Shown here: positions 17,932-25,857 of the stretch, one piece after another
Numbering within the stretch: the stretch's first letter is position 1
How the letters are laid out: each line of letters begins with the position of its first letter
Assembly (NCBI GenBank): GCA_004791255.1
Contig: SRUQ01000003.1
Coordinates: forward strand, 86,623 to 150,622
Origin: a bacterium M00.F.Ca.ET.205.01.1.1
GTDB taxonomy: Bacteria > Pseudomonadota > Alphaproteobacteria > Rhizobiales > Rhizobiaceae
Length of the DNA stretch: 64,000 nucleotides
Direction: 5' to 3'
Notes under the pieces: generated by a model
Databases searched by the model: none
What the model was told of the DNA's origin: nothing
Seen by the model: only the letters and a program-made list of their open reading frames with translations
Translations under genes and position numbers: made by a program

Positions 17932-18837
17932 TTACGCGGCTTTCTGCCGGTAGTGTCCGATCACGGCCTGGATCTCCCGCAACCGCGGCACTGCGATGGT
18001 CTTAAGCCTTTCGCGCTGAATGTCACGATCGAGCGAGATGCAGTCCTTCCACAGCGACCGCCCGGCAATGACGCCCGAGGCGCCGTTTTGCATGGCGATC
18101 TCGACCTGGCCGAGGAAGGTGGCGTGGTTGACGCCGGCCGAAAGCACCGCCCATGGCACCTCGCCGGCCATCTCAGTGATGTTGGCGCAGGCCTCGGGCG
18201 TGCCGGGGTAGGGCAGCTTCAACACCTTGGCTCCGCATTCCAGCGAGATCCGGGTGCCCTCCTCGACCAGCGAGGGGGTTCTGGCCGCGTAGTCCTCGGC
18301 GCTTTCCCCTTCGAGCTGATAGGTCAGGAACTCGACGACCAGCAGCAGGTCCTCCTGCCCGAAGTCGGCGATGCACTGGCGCAGGATGGCGATGTTGTGT
18401 TCGTTGGCTTGCGGCTTGTCGGCCCGCAGATACACCATGATCTTGCCGCCGGTGCCGCCCAGTTCGCGCACCCGGCGCGCGTCGATGTCGGGAACCAGCC
18501 GCGACAGCCGGTAGCCTTCGGGCGAGATATCGAAGCCGGAGGCGTCGAGGCCGATGAGCAGCGCCGTATCGCGGTTAAGCACGCCCTCGTCGACAATTCG
18601 CGGCACCGCGCAGAGCGGGTCGAGCAGCACGCAGGATGCGGCACTTGCCAGGTAGCGCGTGATGTCGGCCTTGGTGTCGCCAAGCATGTCGTTGGTGATC
18701 CTGGCCTGTTCGGCTGGATCCGACGCCAGCAAGGTGCGCATGCCGCCGCGCTGGTCACAGGCGATGGCCACCATGGCCCCATCCTCGCCGCAAATCTGCT
18801 GGTAGCCGCGCCGCTCCGCGGTGGTCATCTTGGTCAT
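17932..18837 (-). CDS. class I aldolase of the LacD/YihT type
   Basis: A 301-residue TIM-barrel protein like tagatose-1,6-bisphosphate aldolase (LacD) and sulfofructose-phosphate aldolase (YihT). Lys204 or Lys207 in CGAKVLKLPYPG is the likely Schiff-base lysine; CDQRGGMRTLL near 27-37 and VVEFLTYQLEGES near 167-179 are family landmarks. It should cleave a ketose (bis)phosphate to dihydroxyacetone phosphate and an aldehyde phosphate. It precedes the ROK/P-loop kinase in a two-gene operon divergent from a sugar-sensing regulator. Tagatose, fructose or sulfosugar derivatives are all possible substrates. Confidence 0.85.
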   Translation of the reverse strand: MTKMTTAERRGYQQICGEDGAMVAIACDQRGGMRTLLASDPAEQARITNDMLGDTKADITRYLASAASCVLLDPLCAVPRIVDEGVLNRDTALLIGLDASGFDISPEGYRLSRLVPDIDARRVRELGGTGGKIMVYLRADKPQANEHNIAILRQCIADFGQEDLLLVVEFLTYQLEGESAEDYAARTPSLVEEGTRISLECGAKVLKLPYPGTPEACANITEMAGEVPWAVLSAGVNHATFLGQVEIAMQNGASGVIAGRSLWKDCISLDRDIQRERLKTIAVPRLREIQAVIGHYRQKAA

Positions 18838-19038
18838 GGTCTTCCGTCCGCTGTTGGCGCCCTCTCGCCGAGGACGTGGATCCGTGGGAACCCGAATGTT
18901 TAGTTTTCCTGCCTGCGGCAGGGCGATCTGTGCCGCCTTGCCGCGCCGCCGGCTGCTCGAAAAAGCTGCCCCCAGCGCCGTGGCCTCAAGTTGCGAGTTC
19001 GCCAGATTTGCGCGATAACTCCCGTCGGCGTATGCGTG

Positions 19039-19058
19039 TGTAACACGTTGCTGAAAGG
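19039..19058 (+). promoter_or_regulatory. shared 20-bp motif upstream of the sugar regulator
   Basis: TGTAACACGTTGCTGAAAGG matches, at 17 of 20 positions, a site on the opposite strand at 20185-20204 before the importer operon. It lies in the 272-bp divergent gap between the aldolase and regulator genes. It is a candidate operator for the adjacent sugar-binding regulator. Confidence 0.6.
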
Positions 19059-19109
19059 AATTGCAAGCTGTCTGTCCCTCCCATCCAGGACGCGACCGCA
19101 TCGCGCACG

Positions 19110-20015
19110 ATGCTGCATACGGTCGCCAAGCTGCACTACGAGGCGGAGATGTCGCAGGTCGACATCGCGCGCCAGCTCGGCGTCTCCACCGCGACGATCT
19201 CGCGCCTGCTGCAGCGGGCGCGCGCGGAAGGGATCGTGCGGATCGAGGTTGTCGACCTTTTGACGCCGGAAGATATCACCAGGCAGCTGGTGGATCGGTT
19301 GAAACTGCGCGACGCGGCAGTGGTCGAGACGCCGGCGGCAGGGACGCTGGCGGCGCTCGCGGCACCGCTTGGCGGGCTGCTCAGGCAGGCGCAGCTTGTG
19401 GCGGGCTCCGTGGTCGCCATCGGCTGGGGGCGCGCCGTGCGCGAGGTGATCCGCGCCGGCCTGCCGCGCATGCCGGGCGTCCTCACCGTTGCCGCCACCG
19501 GCGGCATGCAGCAGCATGCCGCGCACTTCCAGATCAACGAGTTCGTGCGGCTTGCCGCCGAGGAGTTCGGCGGGACACCGCATTTCATCCACGCGCCCTA
19601 TCTGCCGTCCAGCGAACTGCGTGAGGTCTTCCTGCGCGACACCGCCATCCGCGATGCCGTTGCGTTGTGGGACAAGACCGATGTCGCGATCGTCGGCATC
19701 GGCTTGCCGCATGCCATCAATCCGCCAGAGGCAAGTGCCGCCACGCCGAGCGAGCAGGCGCTGGTCCACGCGGCCGGCGATGTGCTTCGCCACTACTTCG
19801 ACGCCGAGGGCGCCATGATCGGCTGGGAGGGCGAGAGCCGGATGATCGCCATGTCGCCAGCGCAGCTTCGCGCCGTGCCGCTGGTCATCGGCGTTGCCGC
19901 CTCACCGGAAAAGGCGACGGCGATCATCGGCGCCGCCCGCGCCCGGCTGATCAATGCGCTGATAACCGATACAAAGACGGCACAAGCCATCCTCGAGGCT
20001 CTGCCGGCGCGATAG
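19110..20015 (+). CDS. sugar-binding transcriptional regulator (SorC/DeoR type)
   Basis: A 301-residue regulator: helix-turn-helix at about 13-40 (MSQVDIARQLGVSTATISRL) and a C-terminal sugar-phosphate-binding domain (VAIGWGRAVREV, VGIGLPHAINPP). With the ATG at 19110 the protein begins abruptly at the DNA-binding helices; relatives have 10-20 more residues. An in-frame CTG at 19068, 8 bp after AAGGA, would add 14 residues and may be the real start. It lies between the aldolase-kinase operon and the importer operon and probably controls both through the shared 20-bp motif. Confidence 0.88.
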   Translation: MLHTVAKLHYEAEMSQVDIARQLGVSTATISRLLQRARAEGIVRIEVVDLLTPEDITRQLVDRLKLRDAAVVETPAAGTLAALAAPLGGLLRQAQLVAGSVVAIGWGRAVREVIRAGLPRMPGVLTVAATGGMQQHAAHFQINEFVRLAAEEFGGTPHFIHAPYLPSSELREVFLRDTAIRDAVALWDKTDVAIVGIGLPHAINPPEASAATPSEQALVHAAGDVLRHYFDAEGAMIGWEGESRMIAMSPAQLRAVPLVIGVAASPEKATAIIGAARARLINALITDTKTAQAILEALPAR

Positions 20016-20159
20016 GGCCGTATGCGGCGGCGCACCTGACGGCCACCAGTGGCCATGCCGCGAAACCGGTTGTGTCGCCGGGGCGTCGGGACAATAGTCC
20101 GTCGAGGGGCTCCTAATGGAGCAGTCGGATGTAGTGCGGAGCAGGAAGCCGGCGCCGCG

Positions 20160-20178
20160 AACTCGGAAAAACCGAGTT
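20160..20178. terminator. hairpin downstream of the sugar regulator
   Basis: Perfect 7-bp stem AACTCGG/CCGAGTT with an AAAAA loop, 144 bp after the regulator stop, followed by GCAATTTCTTT. It is a modest terminator candidate. The remaining 20016-20457 gap holds the shared operator motif, a perfect palindrome GTGCGTACGCAC at 20218-20229 and the importer ribosome site, but no gene. Confidence 0.45.
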
Positions 20179-20184
20179 GCAATT

Positions 20185-20204
20185 TCTTTCTGCAAAGTGT
20201 TACA
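20185..20204 (-). promoter_or_regulatory. second copy of the shared 20-bp motif, upstream of the importer operon
   Basis: Read on the minus strand it is TGTAACACTTTGCAGAAAGA, 17 of 20 identical to the site at 19039-19058. It lies 254 bp before the substrate-binding-protein gene. The conservation of an intergenic motif at two promoters flanking one regulator supports a common operator. Confidence 0.6.
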
Positions 20205-20457
20205 TGGTTCGAGCCTGGTGCGTACGCACACCGGACGGCGTGGTTGCCTTGATCTTGCGGAGGCGAGGGAACAGGGCCACGGCCATTGTGCCGGTCACTC
20301 AGACCGGCTGACCTATCGACTGGAGGGCGCTTTGGAGGAAAGCTGCCCCGTGACAAGCAAACAGGCGTTCCCGGCCGCAGGCATCCGTCCCCTGAACGGA
20401 TGACGGCCATTCAATGTCACTTGCAACGGCAGATCTGCCAACAATGAGGAGGATGTC

Positions 20458-21435
20458 ATGAAGAAGATTGTTGCCGCGCTCGCGGCGCTTGCCGTCAGCG
20501 CTTCGGTGCTGATCGCGCCCGCCCAGGCGCAGGACAAGAAATACACCATTGCGCTCGTTCCGGGCCTCACCACCGACGGTTTCTACATCACCATGCGCAA
20601 GGGCGCCCAGGCGGCAGCCGACGCGCTTGGCGTGAACCTGGTTTTCCAGGGCGCGCCGGACTTCAATCCGGTCACCCAGGTGCCGGTGCTCGACGCGGTT
20701 ATCGCCAAGAAGCCGGACGCGATCCTGATCGCGCCGACCGACAAGGTTCAGCTGGTCGAGCCGCTGCGCAAGGCCAATGATGCCGGCATTCCGGTCGTAA
20801 CCGTCGACACTTTCATCGGCAGCGGCGTCTACCAGACCGGCGCCGGAGATGCCGATTTCCCGTTGGCTTACATTGCTTCGGACAATGTGCTGGGTGGAGA
20901 GATCGCCGCACGGGCGCTGGCCACCGCCATCGGCGACAAGGGCAAGGTCTATGTCTCGAACGTCAAGCCGGGCATCTCGACCACCGACCAGCGTGAAGAG
21001 GGTTTCAAGAAGGAGATGGCCAAGCATACGGGCATCACCGTGCTGGAAACCCAGTTCAACGATGACGACGCCAACAAGGCGGCCTCGCAGCTGCAGGCGG
21101 TGTTCGCGCGCAATCCCGATCTGGTCGGCGTGTTCGGCGCCAATCTGTTCTCGGCTCTGGGCGCGGCCAACGGCGTCAAGCAGGCCGGACAGACGGGCAC
21201 CGTCAAGGTGGTTGCCTTCGACGCGCCGACCAGCATCGTCGACAACATCAACACCGGCCTCGTCGACGTGGCGATCGCGCAGCATCCGGCCGAGATCGGC
21301 TACTATGGCGTCGTTTCGGCCTATGCCCACCTGACCGGCCATTCGATCCCGGTCACGATCGGCACCGGCTTCACGATCATGGACAAGTCCAACATCGCGG
21401 ATCCGAACATCTCGAAGTATCTCTACTCCGAGTAA
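20458..21435 (+). CDS. sugar ABC transporter substrate-binding protein (CUT2 type)
   Basis: A 325-residue RbsB/FrcB-like periplasmic protein with a Sec signal peptide (residues 1-24, ending APAQAQ). The mature part has the two-lobe sugar-binding pattern: TDGFYITMRKGAQAAADALG, DAILIAPTDKVQLVEPLRKA and FDAPTSIVDNI. GAGGAGG precedes the start at a good distance. It begins the three-gene importer operon and is followed by a hairpin before the permease gene. Confidence 0.93.
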   Translation: MKKIVAALAALAVSASVLIAPAQAQDKKYTIALVPGLTTDGFYITMRKGAQAAADALGVNLVFQGAPDFNPVTQVPVLDAVIAKKPDAILIAPTDKVQLVEPLRKANDAGIPVVTVDTFIGSGVYQTGAGDADFPLAYIASDNVLGGEIAARALATAIGDKGKVYVSNVKPGISTTDQREEGFKKEMAKHTGITVLETQFNDDDANKAASQLQAVFARNPDLVGVFGANLFSALGAANGVKQAGQTGTVKVVAFDAPTSIVDNINTGLVDVAIAQHPAEIGYYGVVSAYAHLTGHSIPVTIGTGFTIMDKSNIADPNISKYLYSE

Positions 21436-21487
21436 GCCCAACGCGCTTCGCCTCCTCACGGGTTCGCCGGGGGGGAGGCCAGCGCCT

Positions 21488-21507
21488 GGCCCCGGCTGAT
21501 CGGGGCC
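21488..21507 (+). terminator. intercistronic hairpin after the sugar-binding-protein gene
   Basis: Perfect 7-bp stem GGCCCCG/CGGGGCC with a six-base loop in the 103-bp gap before the permease start, with GCCTCC/GGAGGC pairing just upstream. It is likely to protect the upstream message or attenuate the permease, not end the operon. Confidence 0.55.
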
Positions 21508-21538
21508 TTGTTCGAACGAGCCGCGCCGCGGAGCACTC

Positions 21539-22600
21539 ATGACCTCGACATCCCAAGCAAAGCCGGCCGAGCAGCATGTCGCTCCTCAGGCAGATCACGG
21601 CGATCCGGCCAGGGGCCTGATCGCACGCATCGCCGATGGGCGCGCCTGGCTGTTCCTCGCCGGTCTCCTCATCTGTTTCGAGATCTGGTCGAGGCTCGCC
21701 TTCGGCGTGACTTTCGTGCTCAACCCGTTCAACCTGCAGTCCATCGCGATCTTCGCCGTGGCGCCGCTGCTCTTGGCGACCGGGCAGACCTTCGTCATCA
21801 TTTCGGGCGGCATCGACCTGTCGCTCGGCTTCATCATGGGGCTCGCCGCCGTCATCGCCGCGCATGCGACCAACATGGCGGGCGCCGCCATTCCGCTGCC
21901 GCTGGCCATGCTGGCCGGCATGCTCGCCGCTGTCATCGTCGCCGGCGTGCCGGGCATCATCAATGGCCTGCTGATCTCGCGGCTCAAGGTGCCACCCTTC
22001 ATTGGCACGCTCGGCATGTTCGGCGTGGCGCGGGGCGCCGCCTTCCTGCTTGCCGGCGGCACCACGGTTCCGGTGCAGAATTCCTGGTTCGCGCTGCTCG
22101 GCAACGGCAAGTTCTACGGCATTCCCTATCTGGTGCTGATCACCGCCGTCTTCGTCATCGTCATGCACTATCTGCTCAGCCAGACCCGGTTCGGCCAGCA
22201 CAACTACGCCATCGGCGCCAATGTGCAGGCGGCGCGCCGCGCCGGCATCGACATCAAGGGCCATATCTTGCGGCTCTATGTGCTGTCGGCGATGTGCGCC
22301 GGCCTTGGCGGCGCGCTCTATGCCGCGCGCTTCACCGCCGGTGCCGCGCAGGCCGGCGAGCCGCTGCTGCTCGACAGCGTCGCGGCCGTCGTCATCGGCG
22401 GCGCCAGCCTGTTCGGCGGCTCGGGCACGATCCTGGGCACCGTCGCCGGCGCGCTGGTGATCGCGGTCATCCAGTACGGGCTGGTCTTCGTCAATGTCGA
22501 GCCGTTCTGGCAGTTCATGGCGGTTGGCGTCGTCATCATCATTTCAGTGCTCATAGACCAGGCGCAGCGCCGGTTCAGTGGAGGCCGCCAGGATGAATAG
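21539..22600 (+). CDS. sugar ABC transporter permease (CUT2, FrcC/RbsC-like)
   Basis: A 353-residue permease with 8-10 membrane segments. FVIISGGIDLSLGFIMGLAAV near 84-104 and GGASLFGGSGTILGTVAGAL near 282-301 are the characteristic BPD_transp_2 stretches. It forms the channel for the binding protein upstream; the downstream ATPase gene overlaps its end by 8 bp. Confidence 0.93.
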   Translation: MTSTSQAKPAEQHVAPQADHGDPARGLIARIADGRAWLFLAGLLICFEIWSRLAFGVTFVLNPFNLQSIAIFAVAPLLLATGQTFVIISGGIDLSLGFIMGLAAVIAAHATNMAGAAIPLPLAMLAGMLAAVIVAGVPGIINGLLISRLKVPPFIGTLGMFGVARGAAFLLAGGTTVPVQNSWFALLGNGKFYGIPYLVLITAVFVIVMHYLLSQTRFGQHNYAIGANVQAARRAGIDIKGHILRLYVLSAMCAGLGGALYAARFTAGAAQAGEPLLLDSVAAVVIGGASLFGGSGTILGTVAGALVIAVIQYGLVFVNVEPFWQFMAVGVVIIISVLIDQAQRRFSGGRQDE

Positions 22601-23348
22601 CACCGACCAGAACACCCCCCTGCTCGAAGTCCGCAACCTGTCCAAGCATTTCGGTGCCGTGCGTGCGCTCAGCGATTTCTCCATGGCCGTGCGGCCGGGC
22701 GAAGTGGTGGCGCTTGCCGGCGACAATGGCGCCGGCAAGACGACGCTGATCAAGGCGATCTCGGGCGTGTTCCAGCCGACGGGCGGCGAAATCCTGCTCA
22801 GGGGCCAGCCGGTGGCTTTCGCAACGCCGCAGGAGGCGCGCGAAAGGGGCATCGAGACGATCTACCAGGATCTGGCGCTCGCCGACAATCTGTCGATCGG
22901 CGCCAACATCTTCCTGGGCCGCGAACCGATGCGCAAGGCGTTTGGCCTCCTGCCTGTGCTCGACCGCAAGGCCATGGCCGAGGCGGCCAGGGAGACGATG
23001 AAGCGGCTGGACTTCCACGTCAGCCGGCTCGAGGCCCCGGTCAGCAATTTCTCCGGCGGCCAGCGCCAGGCCGTCGCCATCGGCCGCGCCGTCTACTGGG
23101 ATGCGCAGATCCTGATCATGGACGAACCGACCGCCGCACTTGGAGTGCCGGAGCAGCGCAAGGTGATTTCGCTGATCCACCAGCTCAAGGCACAAGGACG
23201 CGGCGTGATCTTCATCTCGCACAATCTGCAGGACATCTTCGCGGTCTCGGACCGCATTGTGGTGCTGCGGCGCGGCGTCCAGGCTGGCGAGCGCAAGATC
23301 TCCGAGACCAACCATGACGAGGTCGTCAAGCTGATGGTCGGCGGCTAA
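22593..23348 (+). CDS. sugar ABC transporter ATPase, single-domain (FrcA-like)
   Basis: A 251-residue ATPase with Walker A GDNGAGKTT, signature FSGGQRQ, Walker B ILIMDEPTAALG and H-loop ISHN. Most CUT2 importers use a double ATPase of about 500 residues; a single domain matches the rhizobial fructose importer FrcA, so it should act as a homodimer. ATG 22593 (after CCAGG) is preferred to 22578. The operon resembles FrcBCA and lies close to a kinase and aldolase, which suggests a ketose or related sugar. Confidence 0.92.
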   Translation: MNSTDQNTPLLEVRNLSKHFGAVRALSDFSMAVRPGEVVALAGDNGAGKTTLIKAISGVFQPTGGEILLRGQPVAFATPQEARERGIETIYQDLALADNLSIGANIFLGREPMRKAFGLLPVLDRKAMAEAARETMKRLDFHVSRLEAPVSNFSGGQRQAVAIGRAVYWDAQILIMDEPTAALGVPEQRKVISLIHQLKAQGRGVIFISHNLQDIFAVSDRIVVLRRGVQAGERKISETNHDEVVKLMVGG

Positions 23349-23544
23349 GGTGTGCTGATATTCAGGTGAGGCCGGCCTGCAAATGGCTGATACCTGCGCT
23401 TCCCCCGTTCCACTGCGTCGCAGTAGAACTGAGCTCACGTACGAAAAGTACGCTCCGCTCCGGCTCTCGGCATCAACCCAGTTTGGTCGCTTCGCGCCTG
23501 TCTTCGACTCCGGCTCGGCCTGACCTGAATCTCAAGACACCTTA
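23346..23544. repeat. interspersed palindromic element, copy 1
   Basis: A 199-bp element with imperfect 24-bp terminal inverted repeats (TAAGGTGT...ATTCAGGTGA against TGACCTGAAT...ACACCTTA). It contains CTCACGTACGAAAAGTACGC, itself a small hairpin, and GGCCTGCAAATGGC. The same blocks recur at 53430-53573. It starts at the stop of the sugar ATPase gene and fills the gap to the next convergent gene. Confidence 0.7.
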
Positions 23545-23558
23545 GGCGCTCATTTTCC

Positions 23559-24065
23559 TCAGGCGGCATCGCGGTTGGTCAGCGCGATGTGGCAGCAGCC
23601 GGAGCCGTGACCCGATGTCCAGGTGACGTTGTCGAAACGCACGCCGGTCGCCTCGAACAGGCCACGGTCGAAGGCGCTGGCGATGCGGCAGAGCGTGGCG
23701 AGTTTCTCGTCGCCGACGCCGGCCTCGACCCAGGCGTCCTTCAGTGGGCAGCGTTTGACCTTGAAGGCGATACGGTCATCGCTGCGTTCGACGTCGGTCG
23801 GATACATCAGGCCGCCGTCAGGACTGACGGCGAGAAATGCCTCGCCGATGGCGCGCGCGTCATTGGCGCCGAAGCCGGCGAAGGCAGCTCCCGCCACTTC
23901 CTTGCCGCGCTGTTCGATGGCGCGGATCATGACCGCTTCGGCCCTTTCGGCGCCCAGCTCTCCGGTCAGTTCATCGAGGAACAATCGGTAGAGATCGGCG
24001 CGGTTGCGGAAGGCGGCATCGAGTTCGCGCGACAGTTTCTCGGCTCTGGCTTGCGGGTCGGTCAT
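23559..24065 (-). CDS. L-2-amino-thiazoline-4-carboxylate hydrolase-like protein
   Basis: A 168-residue protein with the pattern of the ATC-hydrolase family: FKVKRCPLKDAWVEAG, then LCRIASAFDRGLFEATG and a C-terminal GSGCCHIAL. In Pseudomonas the AtcA-type enzyme opens a thiazoline ring on the way to cysteine. The start overlaps the end of the upstream ATPase gene by 4 bp, making it the last gene of the peptide-type importer operon. That linkage suggests it hydrolyses the imported compound or its product. Family assignment is from recall, so function is tentative. Confidence 0.68.
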   Translation of the reverse strand: MTDPQARAEKLSRELDAAFRNRADLYRLFLDELTGELGAERAEAVMIRAIEQRGKEVAGAAFAGFGANDARAIGEAFLAVSPDGGLMYPTDVERSDDRIAFKVKRCPLKDAWVEAGVGDEKLATLCRIASAFDRGLFEATGVRFDNVTWTSGHGSGCCHIALTNRDAA

Positions 24066-24847
24066 GATGCGTCCTGCATGGTTCTGTCCAATCTTGGCGC
24101 GGCCGCCACCAGCGCCTTGCCGATGGCCGATTGCGGCGAGTCGATAACGGCTCGAGCATTACCGCTCTCGGCGATCCGCCCGGCATCGAGAAGGACGATG
24201 CGGTGGGCGACGGCCCTGATCACGCCGAGATCATGTGAAATGAAGAGATAGGCGATCCGTTGCTTGCGTTGCAGGTCGAGCAGAAGCTCGAGGATCTGTC
24301 CGCGCACCGAGACATCGAGCGCCGACACTGCTTCGTCGAGCACGATCAGCGACGGTTTGGTGGCGATGGCGCGGGCGATCGCGATGCGCTGGCGCTGGCC
24401 ACCGGAGATTTCGTGGATGGCGCGCGACGCGAGATCGACCGGCAGCCCGACACGCTCCAGCAATTCGGCGATGCGGTGCGGGCGCTCGGTACGGGAGGCG
24501 ATGCCGTGGATGCGCAAGGGATCGTCAAGCACGCGCGCCACCGTGGCACGCGGGTTGAAGGCGGCGAGCGGATCCTGGAACACCATCTGAAGGCGGGCGC
24601 GATGGGCTCGCAGTGCCGAGCCGGCCAGCGCCAGGAAATCATTGCCTTCGAACTCGATGCGGCCGGCATCAGGCTCGATCAGCCGCAGCACCAGCCGCGC
24701 GATCGTCGACTTGCCGCTGCCGGAGGGGCCCGCGAGCGCCAGCGTCTCGCCTGGATCGATCGCGAAAGAGACGTCGTGGACGGCGGCAACGGTCTCGCCG
24801 CCGCGATTGTAGCGTCTGGTGAGATTGGAGACCGCAAGCAGGCTCAT
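24062..24847 (-). CDS. peptide/nickel-type ABC transporter ATPase (DppF/OppF-like)
   Basis: A 261-residue ATPase: Walker A GPSGSGKST near 40-48, Q-loop MVFQDPLAAFNPR, signature ISGGQRQR, Walker B IVLDEAVSALD (DEA in place of the usual DEP) and H-loop ISHDLGV. It pairs with the DppD-like ATPase encoded upstream with a 4-bp overlap. It lacks the long C-terminal oligopeptide-binding extension of classic OppF. Confidence 0.92.
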   Translation of the reverse strand: MSLLAVSNLTRRYNRGGETVAAVHDVSFAIDPGETLALAGPSGSGKSTIARLVLRLIEPDAGRIEFEGNDFLALAGSALRAHRARLQMVFQDPLAAFNPRATVARVLDDPLRIHGIASRTERPHRIAELLERVGLPVDLASRAIHEISGGQRQRIAIARAIATKPSLIVLDEAVSALDVSVRGQILELLLDLQRKQRIAYLFISHDLGVIRAVAHRIVLLDAGRIAESGNARAVIDSPQSAIGKALVAAAPRLDRTMQDAS

Positions 24848-25857
24848 CTGCGCAGCCCGCTTCGGTCCAGCAGCGGTTCGGCATCGAGGCCGATATGGGC
24901 ATCGAGCAGCGCGCGCGTGTAGGCCTGGGTCGGGGCGTCAACAATTTGCCCCGTCGTGCCAAGCTCGACCAGTGTGCCATGCCGGAAAACAGCGATGCGC
25001 TCGGCGAGTTCGGCGGCGAGCGCGATGTCATGGCTGATGAACAGCAGTGTCATACCGTCCTCGGCCACCAGGCGCTGGATCAGTGCAACGATCTCGGCCT
25101 GCACGATGGTGTCGAGGGCGCTGGTCGCCTCGTCGGCGATCAGCAGTTTCGGCCCGGCCGCGATCGCGGCGGCAATCGCCACGCGCTGCTTCTGGCCGCC
25201 GGAGAGCTGGTGCGGGAAAGCGCTGAGGGCCGAGTCCGGGTCGGGCAGGCGGACGCGTTCGAGCAGGGTTTTGGCCTTGGCATAGGACTGGGACCAGGTG
25301 AAGCCGAGATGCGTGCGCGCGACTTCGGCGATCTGCTTGCCGATGGTCATGACGGGGTCGAGGCTGGCGGATGGGTCCTGGAAGACGAAGCCGATGTCGC
25401 GGCCGAGGAGGGGGAGTTCGGTTTCGGTAATCGCGGATGGTTGGCGTTCCGTCACACCCCCCTCTGTCCTGCCGGACATCTCCCCCGCAAGGGGGGAGAT
25501 TGGCAGTTTCGCCGACCGCTCTTCTTTAGCAATGTCGGTGATTGGCGAAAGCGGAGATGAGAGCATGATCTCCCCCCTTGCGGGGGAGATGTCCGGCAGG
25601 ACAGAGGGGGGTGCCTTGGCGCCCAACGCTGGCTGCGATCGCAAATACCAAGCGATGCCTCCGTCAACCTTGGCTCCTCTCGGCAACAGCCCGGCAATCG
25701 CCAGCGCCAGCGTGCTTTTTCCCGAGCCGCTTTCGCCGATGATGGCCAACCGCTCCCCGGCGACAACGTCGAGGCTGACACTCTTCAGCGCCGCCACCTC
25801 GCTCTTATCGCGCCGGTAGCTCACCGAAAGATCCCTGATCGACACCAGCGCGGTCAC
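24844..25857 (-). CDS. peptide-type ABC transporter ATPase (DppD-like) with in-frame repeat insertion
   Basis: A 337-residue ATPase with Walker A GESGSGKST at 41-49, Q-loop FVFQDPSASLDP near 157-168, signature LSGGQKQR, Walker B LLIADEATSALD, H-loop ISHD and the DppD-type C-terminus. Between Walker A and the Q-loop, residues 82-135 are encoded by a 159-bp palindromic repeat. Walker A Lys to Q-loop Gln is 113 residues here, against about 50 in classic DppD; removing the 53 repeat codons restores a near-normal spacing. The reading frame is kept, so a full-length protein can be made; whether it works is unknown. Confidence 0.88.
   Translation of the reverse strand: MTALVSIRDLSVSYRRDKSEVAALKSVSLDVVAGERLAIIGESGSGKSTLALAIAGLLPRGAKVDGGIAWYLRSQPALGAKAPPSVLPDISPARGEIMLSSPLSPITDIAKEERSAKLPISPLAGEMSGRTEGGVTERQPSAITETELPLLGRDIGFVFQDPSASLDPVMTIGKQIAEVARTHLGFTWSQSYAKAKTLLERVRLPDPDSALSAFPHQLSGGQKQRVAIAAAIAAGPKLLIADEATSALDTIVQAEIVALIQRLVAEDGMTLLFISHDIALAAELAERIAVFRHGTLVELGTTGQIVDAPTQAYTRALLDAHIGLDAEPLLDRSGLRR
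25455..25613. repeat. 159-bp palindromic repeat inserted inside an ABC ATPase gene
   Basis: Two perfectly complementary 46-bp arms (25455-25500 and 25568-25613), rich in CTCCCCC and GGCAGGACAGAG blocks, flank a 67-bp centre. The length is exactly 53 codons, so the host gene stays open. Translated on the minus strand it reads PPSVLPDISPARGEI at one end and SPLAGEMSGRTEGG at the other, phrases I recall as common in rhizobial gene predictions. A second copy lies at 27712-27871. Confidence 0.9.

Noticed and set aside
20218..20229. Perfect palindrome GTGCGTACGCAC before the sugar importer
   Set aside because: No second copy near the co-regulated promoter; the shared 20-bp motif is the better operator candidate, so no separate claim is made.
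25441..25640. Treating the DppD-like gene as a pseudogene because of the inserted repeat
   Set aside because: The insertion is a whole number of codons and all ATPase motifs are intact, so a full-length product can be made; it is annotated as a gene with an insertion.
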